A DNA stretch of 64,000 nt from Bathymodiolus japonicus methanotrophic gill symbiont (GTDB lineage: Bacteria; Pseudomonadota; Gammaproteobacteria; Methylococcales; Methylomonadaceae), in contig NZ_BLYC01000003.1 of assembly GCF_019721995.1 (NCBI RefSeq), positions 247,777 to 311,776 on the forward strand, read 5' to 3'. Below are positions 39,375 to 49,620 of this stretch, one piece after another. Under the pieces are notes generated by a model. The model saw only the letters and a program-made list of their open reading frames with translations. It ran no database searches and was not told the origin of the DNA. Positions within the stretch are counted from its first letter, which is position 1. Each line of letters begins with the position of its first letter. A program made the translations under genes and the position numbers.

Positions 39375-40247
39375 GTAGCTCTCGACTGACCTTATTCTAC
39401 CTCTATATTCAATATTTTGGTTTTTACGTAATTGGCTAATCACCTGCGAGCCTCCAGATTCTTTAGCGGCTTCGTCCATAAAGGCTTTTTCACCATACAG
39501 CGCATCAGCCAGTACGCCTTTAATTTTAATCAGGCTATGCGCAACTTTAAACTCTTTTAATAAGCCTAATGCAATCTCTGTTTTGGTCGGGTAGGCACTG
39601 TCACGTTCAGGCTTAATAGGCCGATCTTTTTTTGCTATACCGCTCTTTTTCAACCGTTTATCTTCTTTATCCCACTGCTTTAAGGCTGGATCCGGCATAT
39701 AAAAGAAAAAACCGACAGGCACTGTAATGGATGAGGTAACTAGCAGCAATAATACTATCGTTTGTCCATTAACATACCCGCCGGAGCCTTTGTGTTTCTG
39801 CTTGTAAACCTTATAAATACGTTTTGTAGACTTAGATCGTGCTCGGTCTGATTCATCAAAGGCCAACACACCTTCAGTAATGCCATAACGTTTTAAAATT
39901 AAGACCACACTCACCCGTAGCAACCAGTCACAGGGTATACTTGCTTTACGAAACACCCAGGATAATGCGGCTACTTTGCAATCTCCAAGGCTTGCTCGCT
40001 CAAACTTAGCCCAGCAAATAGAGTTCATTAGCAGTATGCCCGTTAAACAAGTGCCCAACCAAGCGGCTTGAATCCGTGTCAAAGCGGCTCTGGGTTTTAG
40101 CTGATTGAGCGCATCATTTAAATCGTCAATATAGCTTTGGATAAAGGTGGCTGGGACATTCATTAACATGGGCTTACACCGATAAAATTACAACAACCTC
40201 AGAATACCTGATTTTACCTTCTCAATATCAAAAACTTGAACATCGAG

Positions 40248-40625
40248 TAACACTAAAAGTAATTTCAAGGAAACTAAAGCTTGGTCTTCCAATACCCACT
40301 CACTTGAAAATCAAATGCGCCTGACTGCAATGAGCTATAATTTAATGCGCGTGTTTGAAGAGATTTCAAAAACACAACAGCCAGAATTGATTCATCCATC
40401 GGATAAAAAATATAGCGAGGCTCTGGAGATTAGGCAGCAACAGGCTCAAAAACGAGATCGTTTTGTGACCCCATTATTTTTCCAGGCAAGAATATCTCGT
40501 ATCAGCTCGTATACCATTCGGGCAGTTCAAAACGCAATAATAACAGGAATGTCTTTACAGTGCTTTATGAGCTCTCTTGTGGCGAGGTTAGTTTCACGGC
40601 CTCAATTGATAGGGGAACACTGATG
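40248..40625 (+). mobile_element. ISb right-part remnant
   Basis: Starts at TAACACTAAAAGTAATTTC of ISb and runs to the intact right end. It encodes the last about 120 transposase residues. It cuts the N-terminal part of a PIN-toxin gene. Confidence 0.88.
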
Positions 40626-41105
40626 TTGAAAATAGCAAGCGTAGAAATGAACTAGAATCTTACTTGAATTTACTACGGGAAGATGACTTTAGCTGAAGTT
40701 TCCCAATAATTATTTATGGTAAAATTGAAACTATGCTACAACTATATGAAAAAAATAGTCTTTTCATTCGTTTCAAATGCTATTGCCTAAGGGGAATTAA
40801 GTAGGGGTTTGCTATAAACATGGCAAAACCACCTAAAATAAACCTCGATACACCAGCATTGTGTATTTCAGCTACTCAATAATTGGGAAACTTCAGATGA
40901 CTTTAGTATTCTTCCTTTTTGAAAAAATGCAGCCGAATGGCTAGCCGAAGAAAGAGCTCGCTTAAAATCTAAAGGCATCATCCCCGCAAAATATGACAGT
41001 GAAATTGCTGCAGTAGCAAGTGTTAATCAACTTGTCTTTGTTACTCGAAATACTGAGGACTTTAAGGATTTTAATGGTTTGCGAGTCGAAAACTGGTTTG
41101 ATTAA
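40626..41105 (+). pseudogene. PIN-domain toxin (VapC/FitB-like), C-terminal part
   Basis: After removing MITE-a the frame reads ENSKRRNELESYLNLLREDD FSILPF, then AAEWLAEERARLKSKGIIPA and KYDSEIAAVASVNQLVFVTR NTEDFKDFNGLRVENWFD. The (P)xxDxxIAA(T)A..N and VTRNxxDF motifs are those of PIN ribonuclease toxins of type II toxin-antitoxin modules. The N-terminus is replaced by ISb, a MITE-a sits inside, and an in-frame TGA follows LPF. Non-functional. Confidence 0.8.
40683..40906. mobile_element. MITE-a copy 3 with ATGACTTTAG repeat
   Basis: Element proper 40693-40896, 204 bp, flanked by the perfect 10-bp direct repeat ATGACTTTAG. Inserted in the PIN-toxin gene. Confidence 0.94.
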
Positions 41106-41281
41106 TTGCGTATTAACTAGCACCTATTGAGAGTTGTATTAAATGAACTGTGTAACTCTTCCCTTGCAGGAATAGGTGAAGAAAATAATTCCTAAATGAA
41201 ACATATCAAACACAAAATTGCGTCTCAAGAAACTTATATAGTTTCTCAGATAAATAATTTCCAAATTTGGAGCGCTTAAAC

Positions 41282-42892
41282 TTAGGCGGTAACAACGAAA
41301 TCTTCCCGCAATTTTTGCATAACACAAATCACTTTACTGGCATCATGCATATAAGTGTTAAAAGTTTGCACAACTGAATCATGAAGATCTTCAAAAGTTT
41401 TAAAATACTTCATATGAGTCGAATCGCGTTTCGTATTTTTCCATAATTTCTCAATCGGATTAAAATCCGGCGAGAACGCAGGGAGACGTTCTACTGTCAA
41501 ACGATCTACATTAGCTAACTTAAATTCCTTAATAACACCGCTTCCATGATACGGGGCACCATCTTCAATTAGAATAATCTTGCCTTTATAATAAGCCAGC
41601 AATTGTGTTAAAAACTCAACATAGCTTTCACCATTAAAACGCCCAGATGTTTCAGCGTGTTGTAATATCATTGGCTTATAACTCTCGATTAAGACGTTGT
41701 CGGCAATAGAATATATCGCTTCCATAAAAAGCTTCTGTGTTGGATATTTCTCATTTTTTAAGCTTTTAAGAATAGCTAAAAATTCTTGAGGCAGCCCAGC
41801 TTCTTTTAAAAGTCTAAGTGACTTTGGTTTTATCTCATAAGCCAATGATTCTCGGTATTGAAAACTCCCTCCTTCGAGTTCGATCGTACCAAACATTTTC
41901 AACCCTTTTCGAATCCCTGATGTTTTCACTGTGGGTTGCTCTCCTATTGGAGCCCAGGTTCGTGCCAATGAACCCCACATAGCAAATGACACCTCATCAC
42001 CGAATAAAACGACACTCTTTTCTTCTACCGCCTTTTCCATAATGGCAGGCAATGTTTCTTCCAGCCACGTTTTTCTTTCAAGCTCGTACTTTTCTTCTTC
42101 TTGGCGATCAGTCACAAAACGAGCTTTTTGATAACTGAAGCCCAGTTTTTTCATTAGGCTTGATAAATAGTTCAAGTTATAACGAACTTCAAATTTTAAC
42201 CCATCTTCGTCACTTTCATCTTTCTAAGCCATTGATTCATCGGTTTAAGCGATTTTTTGTCGAAAATTCTCTTTAAAATCAATGGTGTTTTTTTTGAAAG
42301 TTTTGTAGTGCCATTTATATTATTTTTGTTGATAAATTCATTGACTTTTGTCAAAAAAATCATCATTATTTGAGTGTAATTTACATGCTACAAAAATACT
42401 CTAAAAAATCCAACGTTTTATACAAAAACACAAAATCTGTAGTGCCAACTAGCTACTTTTTAAAATTTCAACCAATTGATTTATAACAACTACATCATCA
42501 ATAGTGACGAAGATGGGTTAACCAAATAAGCTCGGCAATCATCGCAGTATTCCATATTCCACAATGAAATCCATTGTCTTCTGGGCCTTTCTTTATCAAC
42601 TCAACCAATTTATTTTTCTGGTCTTTAGTTAACTTTGACTTCCGACCACGTCCTTGATAGTGTTGCCCTATTAACCAACCGACACCTTTATGCATGAATG
42701 TTTTCAGCCAATTTATAATGGTTTTTTCACAGACTCCCATTAGGCGTGCTATTTCTTTGATTCCCATGCATTCACTGAACCAGAGTAGAGCTTGAGTTAA
42801 TCGACATAAACAAATATTACTTAGCTTGAGAGCTGTCGCCATATTTTTTTTAGTCGGTCTACAATTGACTTTGAAAAAGTGAGGGATACCAT
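41282..42892 (-). pseudogene. ISd transposase interrupted by TTAA element
   Basis: The N-terminal part starts at 42892 and is open through MATALKLSNICLCRLTQALL to AELIWL. The C-terminal 297 residues run from the break to 41282 with all DDE motifs. The TGG that is nonsense in the copy at 17981 is intact here. Confidence 0.9.
42196..42521. mobile_element. 318-bp element with CCC ends and TTAA duplication
   Basis: Element proper 42200-42517. Inverted ends CCCATCTTCGTCAC and GTGACGAAGATGGG are perfect. TTAA occurs on both sides where intact ISd has a single TTAA. The interior is AT-rich and non-coding, with a repeated GTAGTGCCA motif. No related transposase is in the window. Confidence 0.88.
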
Positions 42893-42989
42893 TTTTGACT
42901 GTTTCCGTTAGTGTTGGGACGAAAATTATAAGCCAGTTTCCCCTCTGTCGTTTTTGTTTGTTCGTAAATTAATTTTCTGAAAGTCTATA

Positions 42990-43149
42990 GGTGAATTAAT
43001 AAAGGATGTGTTTCAACTGATGCCATCAGGAAAACATATGATTGGCAGAGATTTAGGGCGCTTAGGGCCAACAGCATCATTAAAGTATTGTTCTGCTGGG
43101 TGAAGGTAAGAGTTTGATGGCAATGGGATGGAAAAACTTGAACATCGAG
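42990..43149 (+). mobile_element. ISc right-end fragment
   Basis: Last about 160 bp of ISc (GTGAATTAATAAAGG to AACATCGAG), left by the ISd insertion, and joined to an ISb fragment. Confidence 0.88.
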
Positions 43150-43728
43150 TTTAAGATAATCAATGCCTTGCGATAGCAGTGTTTCAGCGTGAAGATGATA
43201 GCTCTGCTGTTCAAATGCCTCAAGCATACTTGTTCGTCTATGCGACTTCAGTGATTTAAAATACGTTGAGTGGGGAAGTAGCTGGCCATAAATCTGTTCA
43301 TTGGTTTGGAGGAAATGGCGACCACTATCGACTACACTGATACAGCGTAATAACCCAAGGCGAATAAAGTCGATATATCCTTCAACTCTGGGCATGAACG
43401 AGCCCACAAAGGATGACGCTCTGCTAACAGGGCACGTTCCATACTTTCATTGCAGTGTTGGTGAATATGTTCAGAGAGTGGTAGGTCTTTAAGCATGGGT
43501 GATATCCGTTTATGAGGTGATTAAAACGGAAATTTTTAAAAAATTCTTTCGGCAATTGCAAGCTTTATTCGAAATTATTTGTTGTTTTTTTACGGTGCCT
43601 ACAGAGTGTCTATTTGCTGTTATAAGTGATTAAAATCAAAAAGATGGAAATATTCGAGTGGTGCTACCTTCAGGTAGGTTATAGGCTGCTTTGTTTAGGT
43701 ACTTCTTCTTTCAATGGGAACACTGATG
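43150..43728 (-). mobile_element. ISb left part (transposase N-terminus)
   Basis: Minus-strand ISb from its left end (CATCAGTGTTCCC at 43728) to TTAAGATAATC. It encodes transposase residues 1 to about 115 (start at 43496), with one 2-base insertion at GATATATCC that breaks the frame. Confidence 0.87.
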
Positions 43729-43764
43729 ATTAAGACAGTCATTTTTACAGGTATTGTCCTAGAA

Positions 43765-43969
43765 CTGAAGTTTCCCAATTATTGAGTAGCTGAAATACAC
43801 AATGCTGGTGTATCGAGGTTTATTTTAGGTGGTTTTGCCATGTTTATAGCAAACCCCTACTTAATTCCCCTTAGGCAATAGCATTTGAAACGAATGAAAA
43901 GACTATTTTTTTTCATATAGTTGTAGCATAGTTTCAATTTTACCATAAATAATTATTGGGAAACTTCAG
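43765..43969. mobile_element. MITE-a copy 4, flanks not duplicated
   Basis: 205 bp with both ends. Left flank TCCTAGAA and right flank TTTCAAGA differ; the right end abuts the ISe terminus directly, so this junction is probably a rearrangement. Confidence 0.85.
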
Positions 43970-44644
43970 TTTCAAGATAGTTTTCGCCTAAATTATTTAA
44001 GCCGCTTCATCAATCCTGTCAGGATTTAATGAAACTGGCTCTGTAGCATCCCAGTTTCTGGTTGAGCCAGACCATCTGGAAGGTTTTTCTTTTTTCTTCT
44101 GGAGATATAATTTATCTCGCATTTCAAGAATATTTTTGTCTTTTCCTTCATGTCGTTCCGCAGGTGTGACGAATTTTATTTTGCTGTGCCGGTGCTCGTT
44201 GTTATACCATTCGACAAAGTTACCTACCCATTCCCGGGCTTCATCAAGACTATCAAAGCCACTGCCAGGCCAGTCAGGACAATACTTTACCGTTCTAAAC
44301 AAAGCTTCAGAATAAGGGTTGTCATTACTCACTCGTGGGCGGCTGTATGAGCTGGTTAAGTTTAAATCATACATTTTGCTGCGCAAGGTGAGTGATTTCA
44401 TTGGTGCGCCATTATCAGAATGGAGCACCATGGGTTATACATCATTTTTTCCTTTAATAGGCTACGCTCAAGTAGTGTAGCGGCATCTTCGCCACTTTCT
44501 TGTTCATACACTTCAGCCCCGACTATTTTTCGGCTATAAATGCCCTCTATAGACTTTCAGAAAATTAATTTCCGAACAAACAAAAACGACAGAGGGGAAA
44601 CTGGCTTATAATTTTCGTCCCAACACTAACGGAAACAGTCAAAA

Positions 44645-46229
44645 ATGGTATCCCTCACTTTTTCAAAGTCAATTGTAGACCGACTAAAAAAAAATATGGC
44701 GACAGCTCTCAAGCTAAGTAATATTTGTTTATATCGATTAACTCAAGCTCTACTCTGGTTCAGTGAATGCATGGGAATCAAAGAAATAGCACGCCTAATG
44801 GGAGTCTGTGAAAAAACCATTATAAATTGGCTGAAAACATTCATGCATAAAGGTGTCGGTTGGTTAATAGGGCAACACTATCAAGGACGTGGTCGGAAGT
44901 CAAAGTTAACTAAAGACCAGAAAAATAGATTGGTTGAGTTGATAAAGAAAGGCCCAGAAGACAATGGATTTCATTGTGGAATATGGAATACTGCGATGAT
45001 TGCCGAGCTTATTTGGTTAAAATTTGAAGTTCGTTATAACTTGAACTATTTATCAAGCCTAATGAAAAAACTGGGCTTCAGTTATCAAAAAGCTCGTTTT
45101 GTGACTGATCGCCAAGAAGAAGAAAAGTACGAGCTTGAAAGAAAAACGTGGCTGGAAGAAACATTGCCTGCCATTATGGAAAAGGCGGTAGAAGAAAAGA
45201 GTGTCGTTTTATTCGGTGATTCGGGGAGTCGCTATTTTTGCGAAAGCTTGTTTTGGGCATCCCAGCCCAAGCAAGCAGCAAAAACTTAACGCGACCACTT
45301 ATGCCTCCGGCGGCCCCGATTCGTCCTCGTCACCTCGTCCCGACCCAACAAGGGGTCGGAACATAGGCTCCAAATGACTTGACGCCGTGTCGGATGGCCT
45401 TTTATTTTGTCTCCACCTTCGCTAACGCTCAGACTCCGAAAAAACAACGGCCCTACGGCTATCGCGGACTAAAAATCATCACTTCGCTTAGGCTCCGTTT
45501 CCCTGATTTTCAGCGGAGGTGTCATTTGCTATGTGGGGTTCATTGGCACGAACCTGGGCTCCAATAGGAGAGCAACCCACAGTGAAAACATCAGGGATTC
45601 GAAAAGGGTTGAAAATGTTTGGTACGATCGAACTCGAAGGAGGGAGTTTTCAATACCGAGAATCATTGGCTTATGAGATAAAACCAAAGTCACTTAGACT
45701 TTTAAAAGAAGCTGGGCTGCCTCAAGAATTTTTAGCTATTCTTAAAAGCTTAAAAAATGAGAAATATCCAACACAGAAGCTTTTTATGGAAGCGATATAT
45801 TCTATTGCCGACAACGTCTTAATCGAGAGTTATAAGCCAATGATATTACAACACGTTGAAACATCTGGGCGTTTTAATGGTGAAAGCTATGTTGAGTTTT
45901 TAACACAATTGCTGGCTTATTATAAAGGCAAGATTATTCTAATTGAAGATGGTGCCCCGTATCATGGAAGCGGTGTTATTAAGGAATTTAAGTTAGCTAA
46001 TGTAGATCGTTTGACAGTAGAACGTCTCCCTGCGTTCTCGCCGGATTTTAATCCGATTGAGAAATTATGGAAAAATACGAAACGCGATTCGACTCATATG
46101 AAGTATTTTAAAACTTTTGAAGATCTTCATGATTCAGTTGTGCAAACTTTTAACACTTATATGCATGATGCCAGTAAAGTGATTTGTGTTATGCAAAAAT
46201 TGCGGGAAGATTTCGTTGTTACCGCCTAA
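44645..46229 (+). pseudogene. ISd transposase split by SE-A
   Basis: Starts MVSLTFSKSIVDRLKKNMAT and is open to VVLFGD at 45220. It resumes after the SE-A at 45516 with (E)VSFAMWGSLARTWAPIGEQP and ends FVVTA. Exact excision of 45221-45515 gives one open frame of about 430 residues with no other defect, so this copy was probably functional until SE-A arrived. Confidence 0.9.
45221..45515 (+). mobile_element. SE-A (295 bp) in ISd
   Basis: Intact ISd: TTCGGTGATGAGGTGTCATT. The element separates TTCGGTGAT from GAGGTGTC, inside the codons of the first catalytic Asp-Glu. First base T; +4 G. Confidence 0.93.
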
Positions 46230-46760
46230 GTTTAAGCGCTCCAAATTTGGAAATTATTTATCTGAGAAACTATATCATATATAAATAGTAGAACTGACCC
46301 ACGATGGGTGTTGGCATGTAGCTGATATCCCACGTCCATACCTGGTTCGCTTTTTCTGCGATATAACTCGTTGGTTTGGAGGTGTTTTTGCGCTCTTTAG
46401 CCCGCCCTCTATGTGTGACTTGTTCTGCTTTATGCAACACTCGATAAAATGATGATTCGGAGGCAATGTAGATGCCTTTGTCTGCCAGGATAGGGACGAT
46501 TTGACTCGGTGGTAAATTGGCATACTCGTCCTCATTACAGGTCATTAAAATAGCAAGTTGCTCATATTCGCTTAATTTATTATTAGGAGATGGGCGTATG
46601 GCATCCGACCTTCTATCGGCCTCTACTCCTCCGTTAACTTGCCAGTTTTGTAAGGTACGAATGCTGATACCAACAATATTACAGACTTTGCCCTTTCTGG
46701 CACCTTGTTCAATAGCTTCATTGATCCATGTGACATAATTTACGCGCTCTGAGTGAGGAA

Positions 46761-47566
46761 TTAAGCGTCCTCGTTTTCCTCCCAGAGCGCATCCAGCTTT
46801 TTTCTAAGCACCAATAAGGCCGCTGTTTCTGCAAGTGCTTTCTCTTTGCGATTAAGCTCTTTCTTTAATTTTTTGTTTTCACTACGTAATTGTTTTAATA
46901 CGTTTCTATCTGTTTTTTCTTGCGTCACGTTTTGCTCTGATCCCTTAATAAAATGGGTCTTCCAGGACTCAAGTTCAGCTTTATAAAGCCCACGTGTACG
47001 ACAATATTCATTACACTCTTGCTCGCTCAGGGTACTTGTTTCTATAATGGCTGATAATTTTTTCTCGGTTGTCCACTGTATAGGAGAATGGCTTGTGTTT
47101 TTAGTGTTTTTGCACTTCTTATCAACATAAGTTTGCTTCCACGTATACAGCGTTCCGTAAGGAATATTTTCGGCCTTAGCTAATTCAGGTACGCTCATAT
47201 TTAAGGGGGGAAGCATTTTGTTAATGATGGCATCTTTCGCTGTCAGCCCCGGACGGGCTGATAGTCTCCAGAAGGCGCAGGGAAATTTGCCAATCCGAAG
47301 TGCGCGATAGCGCGCGAGGGAGGCTAAAATTTTATCCCGAATAGCCGTAGAGCCATTTGTGGTAGCCATGACTGAGCTGCTTTGTGCTCAGTCTGTGGCG
47401 GACGCAGGGCGGCTGGAGCATCTCCTATTCGCTGCGTAGGTGAACGAATTACGGCGACAGGAGTCCCGGAATTTCGTGAGGTAGCATGGCGCGCCTGTCT
47501 TTCTTTTGGGTATTGAGTTGTCATGGTTTTATTTTTCCGCCCCTTGTTTGAGTTATTATTTTTCAA
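46761..47566 (-). pseudogene. ISe OrfA (HTH/leucine zipper), split by SE-B'
   Basis: MTTQYPKER (47524-47498) and KDAIINKMLPPLNMSVPELA (from 47237) fuse in frame when 47238-47497 is removed. An HTH (IPYGTLYTWKQTYV) and a coiled coil (LKQLRSENKKLKKELNRKEK) follow, as in IS3 OrfA. Confidence 0.85.
47238..47497 (-). mobile_element. SE-B' (260 bp) in ISe orfA
   Basis: Minus orientation, CGCTGTCAGCCCC to GGCGCGCCTG. In element orientation left flank is AAAGAAAGA and right flank AAAGATGC (+4 G). Confidence 0.9.
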
Positions 47567-47713
47567 ATAAGGCGAAAACTATCCTGACACGGGGGGTAAC
47601 TGTGCGGCGGAGGACGCTCACCCAACAGGTGCCCCGTTTTTACGATCATTAGTATAATAATCATTTATAGCAGTCAACTGCGTTTTCAGCATTATTATTA
47701 GTATGAAAACAGC

Positions 47714-49408
47714 CTAAATATTAAACAAGGGCTGTAGCGGATCATCCTGAGCAGATTTTCCCACATCAGCTGACTGATGCTTCTGAAAAGCTTCCCAGAG
47801 CTCTTCACCTTGCCATTCTTCTGCTTTAGCACTATATAAAGCCGTATTCAGGGCTAGTATTTCTGCCTGTAAAAGCGGTTCACATTGCTCCGCAATTTTG
47901 CTGAGACTGGATTGCTTGAACTGCTCACGCCCCCATTGGAATAAAGCATCTTTAGCCATTATCGATGCATTTTTTGCACAGGCTTTTTGTAGATCTTTTT
48001 CTGCTGATGATTTTTTCGCTGTTGTATTTTGGCGCTTTGCTGTCTGAGCCTTTTTTCTAGATAAAAAATACACTAATGTAAGCAGCCAGCCACCAGCAAA
48101 AAATATGGCTAACCAGAACCATAAGGAACTTGCGTGCTTTACGCCACTTGCTTCCAGCTGTTCATTACTGTCAGATGTAACCGGTGCTGGCGTAATAATT
48201 GGCGGTATCGGCTCTAATCCAGGCGCTGAGTCAGTTGCATCAATCGCGGTAATAGTGCGCTCGGGAATACGCGCTATTTCCATTTTCCGAGTATTGGTAT
48301 TCCACCACGGAATTTCAATGGCTGGCAAAGTATAGCTACCCGTCTGACCAGGAATCAGTGCGATTTTCTCTTCCCTAAAGGCGAGAACCCCATCATTTTT
48401 AGCCTCTTCATTTAAAACAGGCTGGTCAGGGTAGGCTTTTAAATGTTGCAGCATATTATCGACAAATAATTCAGGTAACACTCCGACTGTCGCTCCATCG
48501 GCATATAAAGTAATGGTTCGGGTAATCGGCTGACCGACAGCTATTTGCTCTAGCTGGTCAGTCCATTTTTCCTGTAATGCAATCTGTTTAGCGGGTAACC
48601 AGTTTGATCCAGCGCCCGCAGGTTTAGCTTTTACAGTCAACTCAACCGCATTCGATACTACCCGTTTTGTGCGTGTACGTTGCCGATTAAAAAAGCTATT
48701 CATCCGGCGTTGACCAGGAAGAATAACTTCGGCGGTCAGGGTCAGCGGCTGTATGGTCATAGTGCCACTTTTTTGTGGGAAAATGGCATATTTACGTTCT
48801 GTAACAACATAGTCCTCCCCCTGAAACCGGGTATTGTAATTCTTGTCTTCACCCAGTTTTTCGATCACTGCATCCTGTAATTCCGGCTCGGTTAAACTTG
48901 CCTGGGAAATATTGACTTTACGCAAGAGCTTTAAGGTATAGATGACCTGTTCTTGTATATAGGGCTGGGTCGAGTCAACTTCAACCTGTAAAACTAAATC
49001 TTCATTCGTCTGTCCGGCAACTTGAGCATTGTTAGCTTCATTAACAATCACCGCAGCAAACTGACTGCTATCCTGGCCAAAGTTAATCGCGGGAATAACC
49101 AGACTACCCTCTCGCTTTGCCATCACGGTTAAAACCCACTGTATGGACTTGGTTTTTTCCCAGTTGATAATCTGTACTGATTGTTGCTTCGATTGATTTA
49201 AAATATCAAAGTCCTTTTCCAACGGAGCAAAGTCGGGTTCACCATCGGGGTCATCATTTGCGGTAAAGGTAAGCTGGAAAGATTCTTGCAAATTAACTGG
49301 ATTACGATCGACACTCACGCTGATATCGGCAGCAAGTATCGGCTTTGCAAGATTTAATAACAAAAGCAACAATAGCGAAAAAAATCTAAATTTATTGAAA
49401 AAAATCAT
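47714..49408 (-). CDS. batD: BatD-like membrane protein
   Basis: A 564-aa protein with an N-terminal signal peptide (FFSLLLLLLLNLAKPILA), then tandem Ig-like beta domains typical of BatD (ADISVSVDRNPVNLQESFQL, VIPAINFGQDSS, YTLKLLRKVNISQ). A membrane helix lies at about 427-447 (SLWFWLAIFFAGGWLLTLVY), followed by a cytosolic alpha-helical tail. It is the expected partner of BatA/BatB, yet here it lies about 43 kb away from them (2895-4873), alone next to ISe, and on the same strand. Confidence 0.85.
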   Translation of the reverse strand: MIFFNKFRFFSLLLLLLLNLAKPILAADISVSVDRNPVNLQESFQLTFTANDDPDGEPDFAPLEKDFDILNQSKQQSVQIINWEKTKSIQWVLTVMAKREGSLVIPAINFGQDSSQFAAVIVNEANNAQVAGQTNEDLVLQVEVDSTQPYIQEQVIYTLKLLRKVNISQASLTEPELQDAVIEKLGEDKNYNTRFQGEDYVVTERKYAIFPQKSGTMTIQPLTLTAEVILPGQRRMNSFFNRQRTRTKRVVSNAVELTVKAKPAGAGSNWLPAKQIALQEKWTDQLEQIAVGQPITRTITLYADGATVGVLPELFVDNMLQHLKAYPDQPVLNEEAKNDGVLAFREEKIALIPGQTGSYTLPAIEIPWWNTNTRKMEIARIPERTITAIDATDSAPGLEPIPPIITPAPVTSDSNEQLEASGVKHASSLWFWLAIFFAGGWLLTLVYFLSRKKAQTAKRQNTTAKKSSAEKDLQKACAKNASIMAKDALFQWGREQFKQSSLSKIAEQCEPLLQAEILALNTALYSAKAEEWQGEELWEAFQKHQSADVGKSAQDDPLQPLFNI

Positions 49409-49620
49409 AGTTGTCTGATAAATGAAGTATGTAAAAACGGTGTATCTTTTACCTGGAAGAGTGTGCAGGTATTGCGGATTGAAGCTCTAAATACAAGGCC
49501 CAGTAATTTATTAAATACATCAACAAACAGGAGTATAAAAGCTTTAGCTTTTTTCTAGAATCTCTAAGGCTAATACACTCCACACATGTTGAGCCTGGTT
49601 TCAGCGTTTAACCTTGCTAT

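Larger units (their letters stand above)
38208..40169 (-). pseudogene. ISc transposase split by two scarless elements
   Basis: The N-terminal part 40169-39375 (to RSVES), middle 39114-38793 and C-terminal part 38497-38208 are all in the family sequence. The two inserts account for every interruption. Confidence 0.88.
38162..40247 (-). mobile_element. ISc copy with SE-A and SE-B' inside
   Basis: 2086 bp; minus 295 (SE-A) and 260 (SE-B') gives 1531 bp. Both ends intact. Flanks TGATA and TAACA differ; the right flank continues into the ISb right part, the left into an SE-B fragment in a different ISb stub. Confidence 0.92.
41239..42987 (-). mobile_element. ISd copy 3, containing a TTAA element
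   Basis: TA on both sides. Length minus the 322 bp contributed by the TTAA element and its duplication is 1427 bp. The right flank is ISc sequence (GGTGAATTAATAAAGG) but the left flank is not, so the left neighbour has been exchanged. Confidence 0.9.
44550..46272 (+). mobile_element. ISd copy 4 with TA repeat, containing SE-A
   Basis: TA at 44548-44549 and 46273-46274. 1723 bp minus 295 gives 1428 bp. Inserted in ISe orfB. Confidence 0.92.
43997..46780 (-). pseudogene. ISe OrfB integrase-type transposase, split by ISd
   Basis: The N-terminal part 46780-46273 includes NLPPSQIVPILADKGIYIAS and VWTWDISYMPTPIVGQFYYL (first Asp). The ISd follows. The C-terminal part 44547-43997 has VLHSDNGAPMKSLTLR (second Asp) and SNDNPYSEALFRTVKY (Glu), the rve-type catalytic core. 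A further frame break lies near 44431. Confidence 0.8.
43970..47589 (-). mobile_element. ISe (IS3-like) hosting ISd and SE-B'
   Basis: Inverted ends TCAAGATAGTTTTCGCCTAA (left) and TCAGGATAGTTTTCGCCTTA (right, complement). Contains orfA and orfB in the overlapping IS3 order, an ISd at 44550-46272 (TA repeat) and an SE-B' at 47238. No direct repeat is visible outside. Confidence 0.82.

Noticed and set aside
47590..47713. GC-rich GGCGGAGGACGCTCACCC stretch near batD as a tRNA
   Set aside because: No cloverleaf or T-loop consensus could be found.
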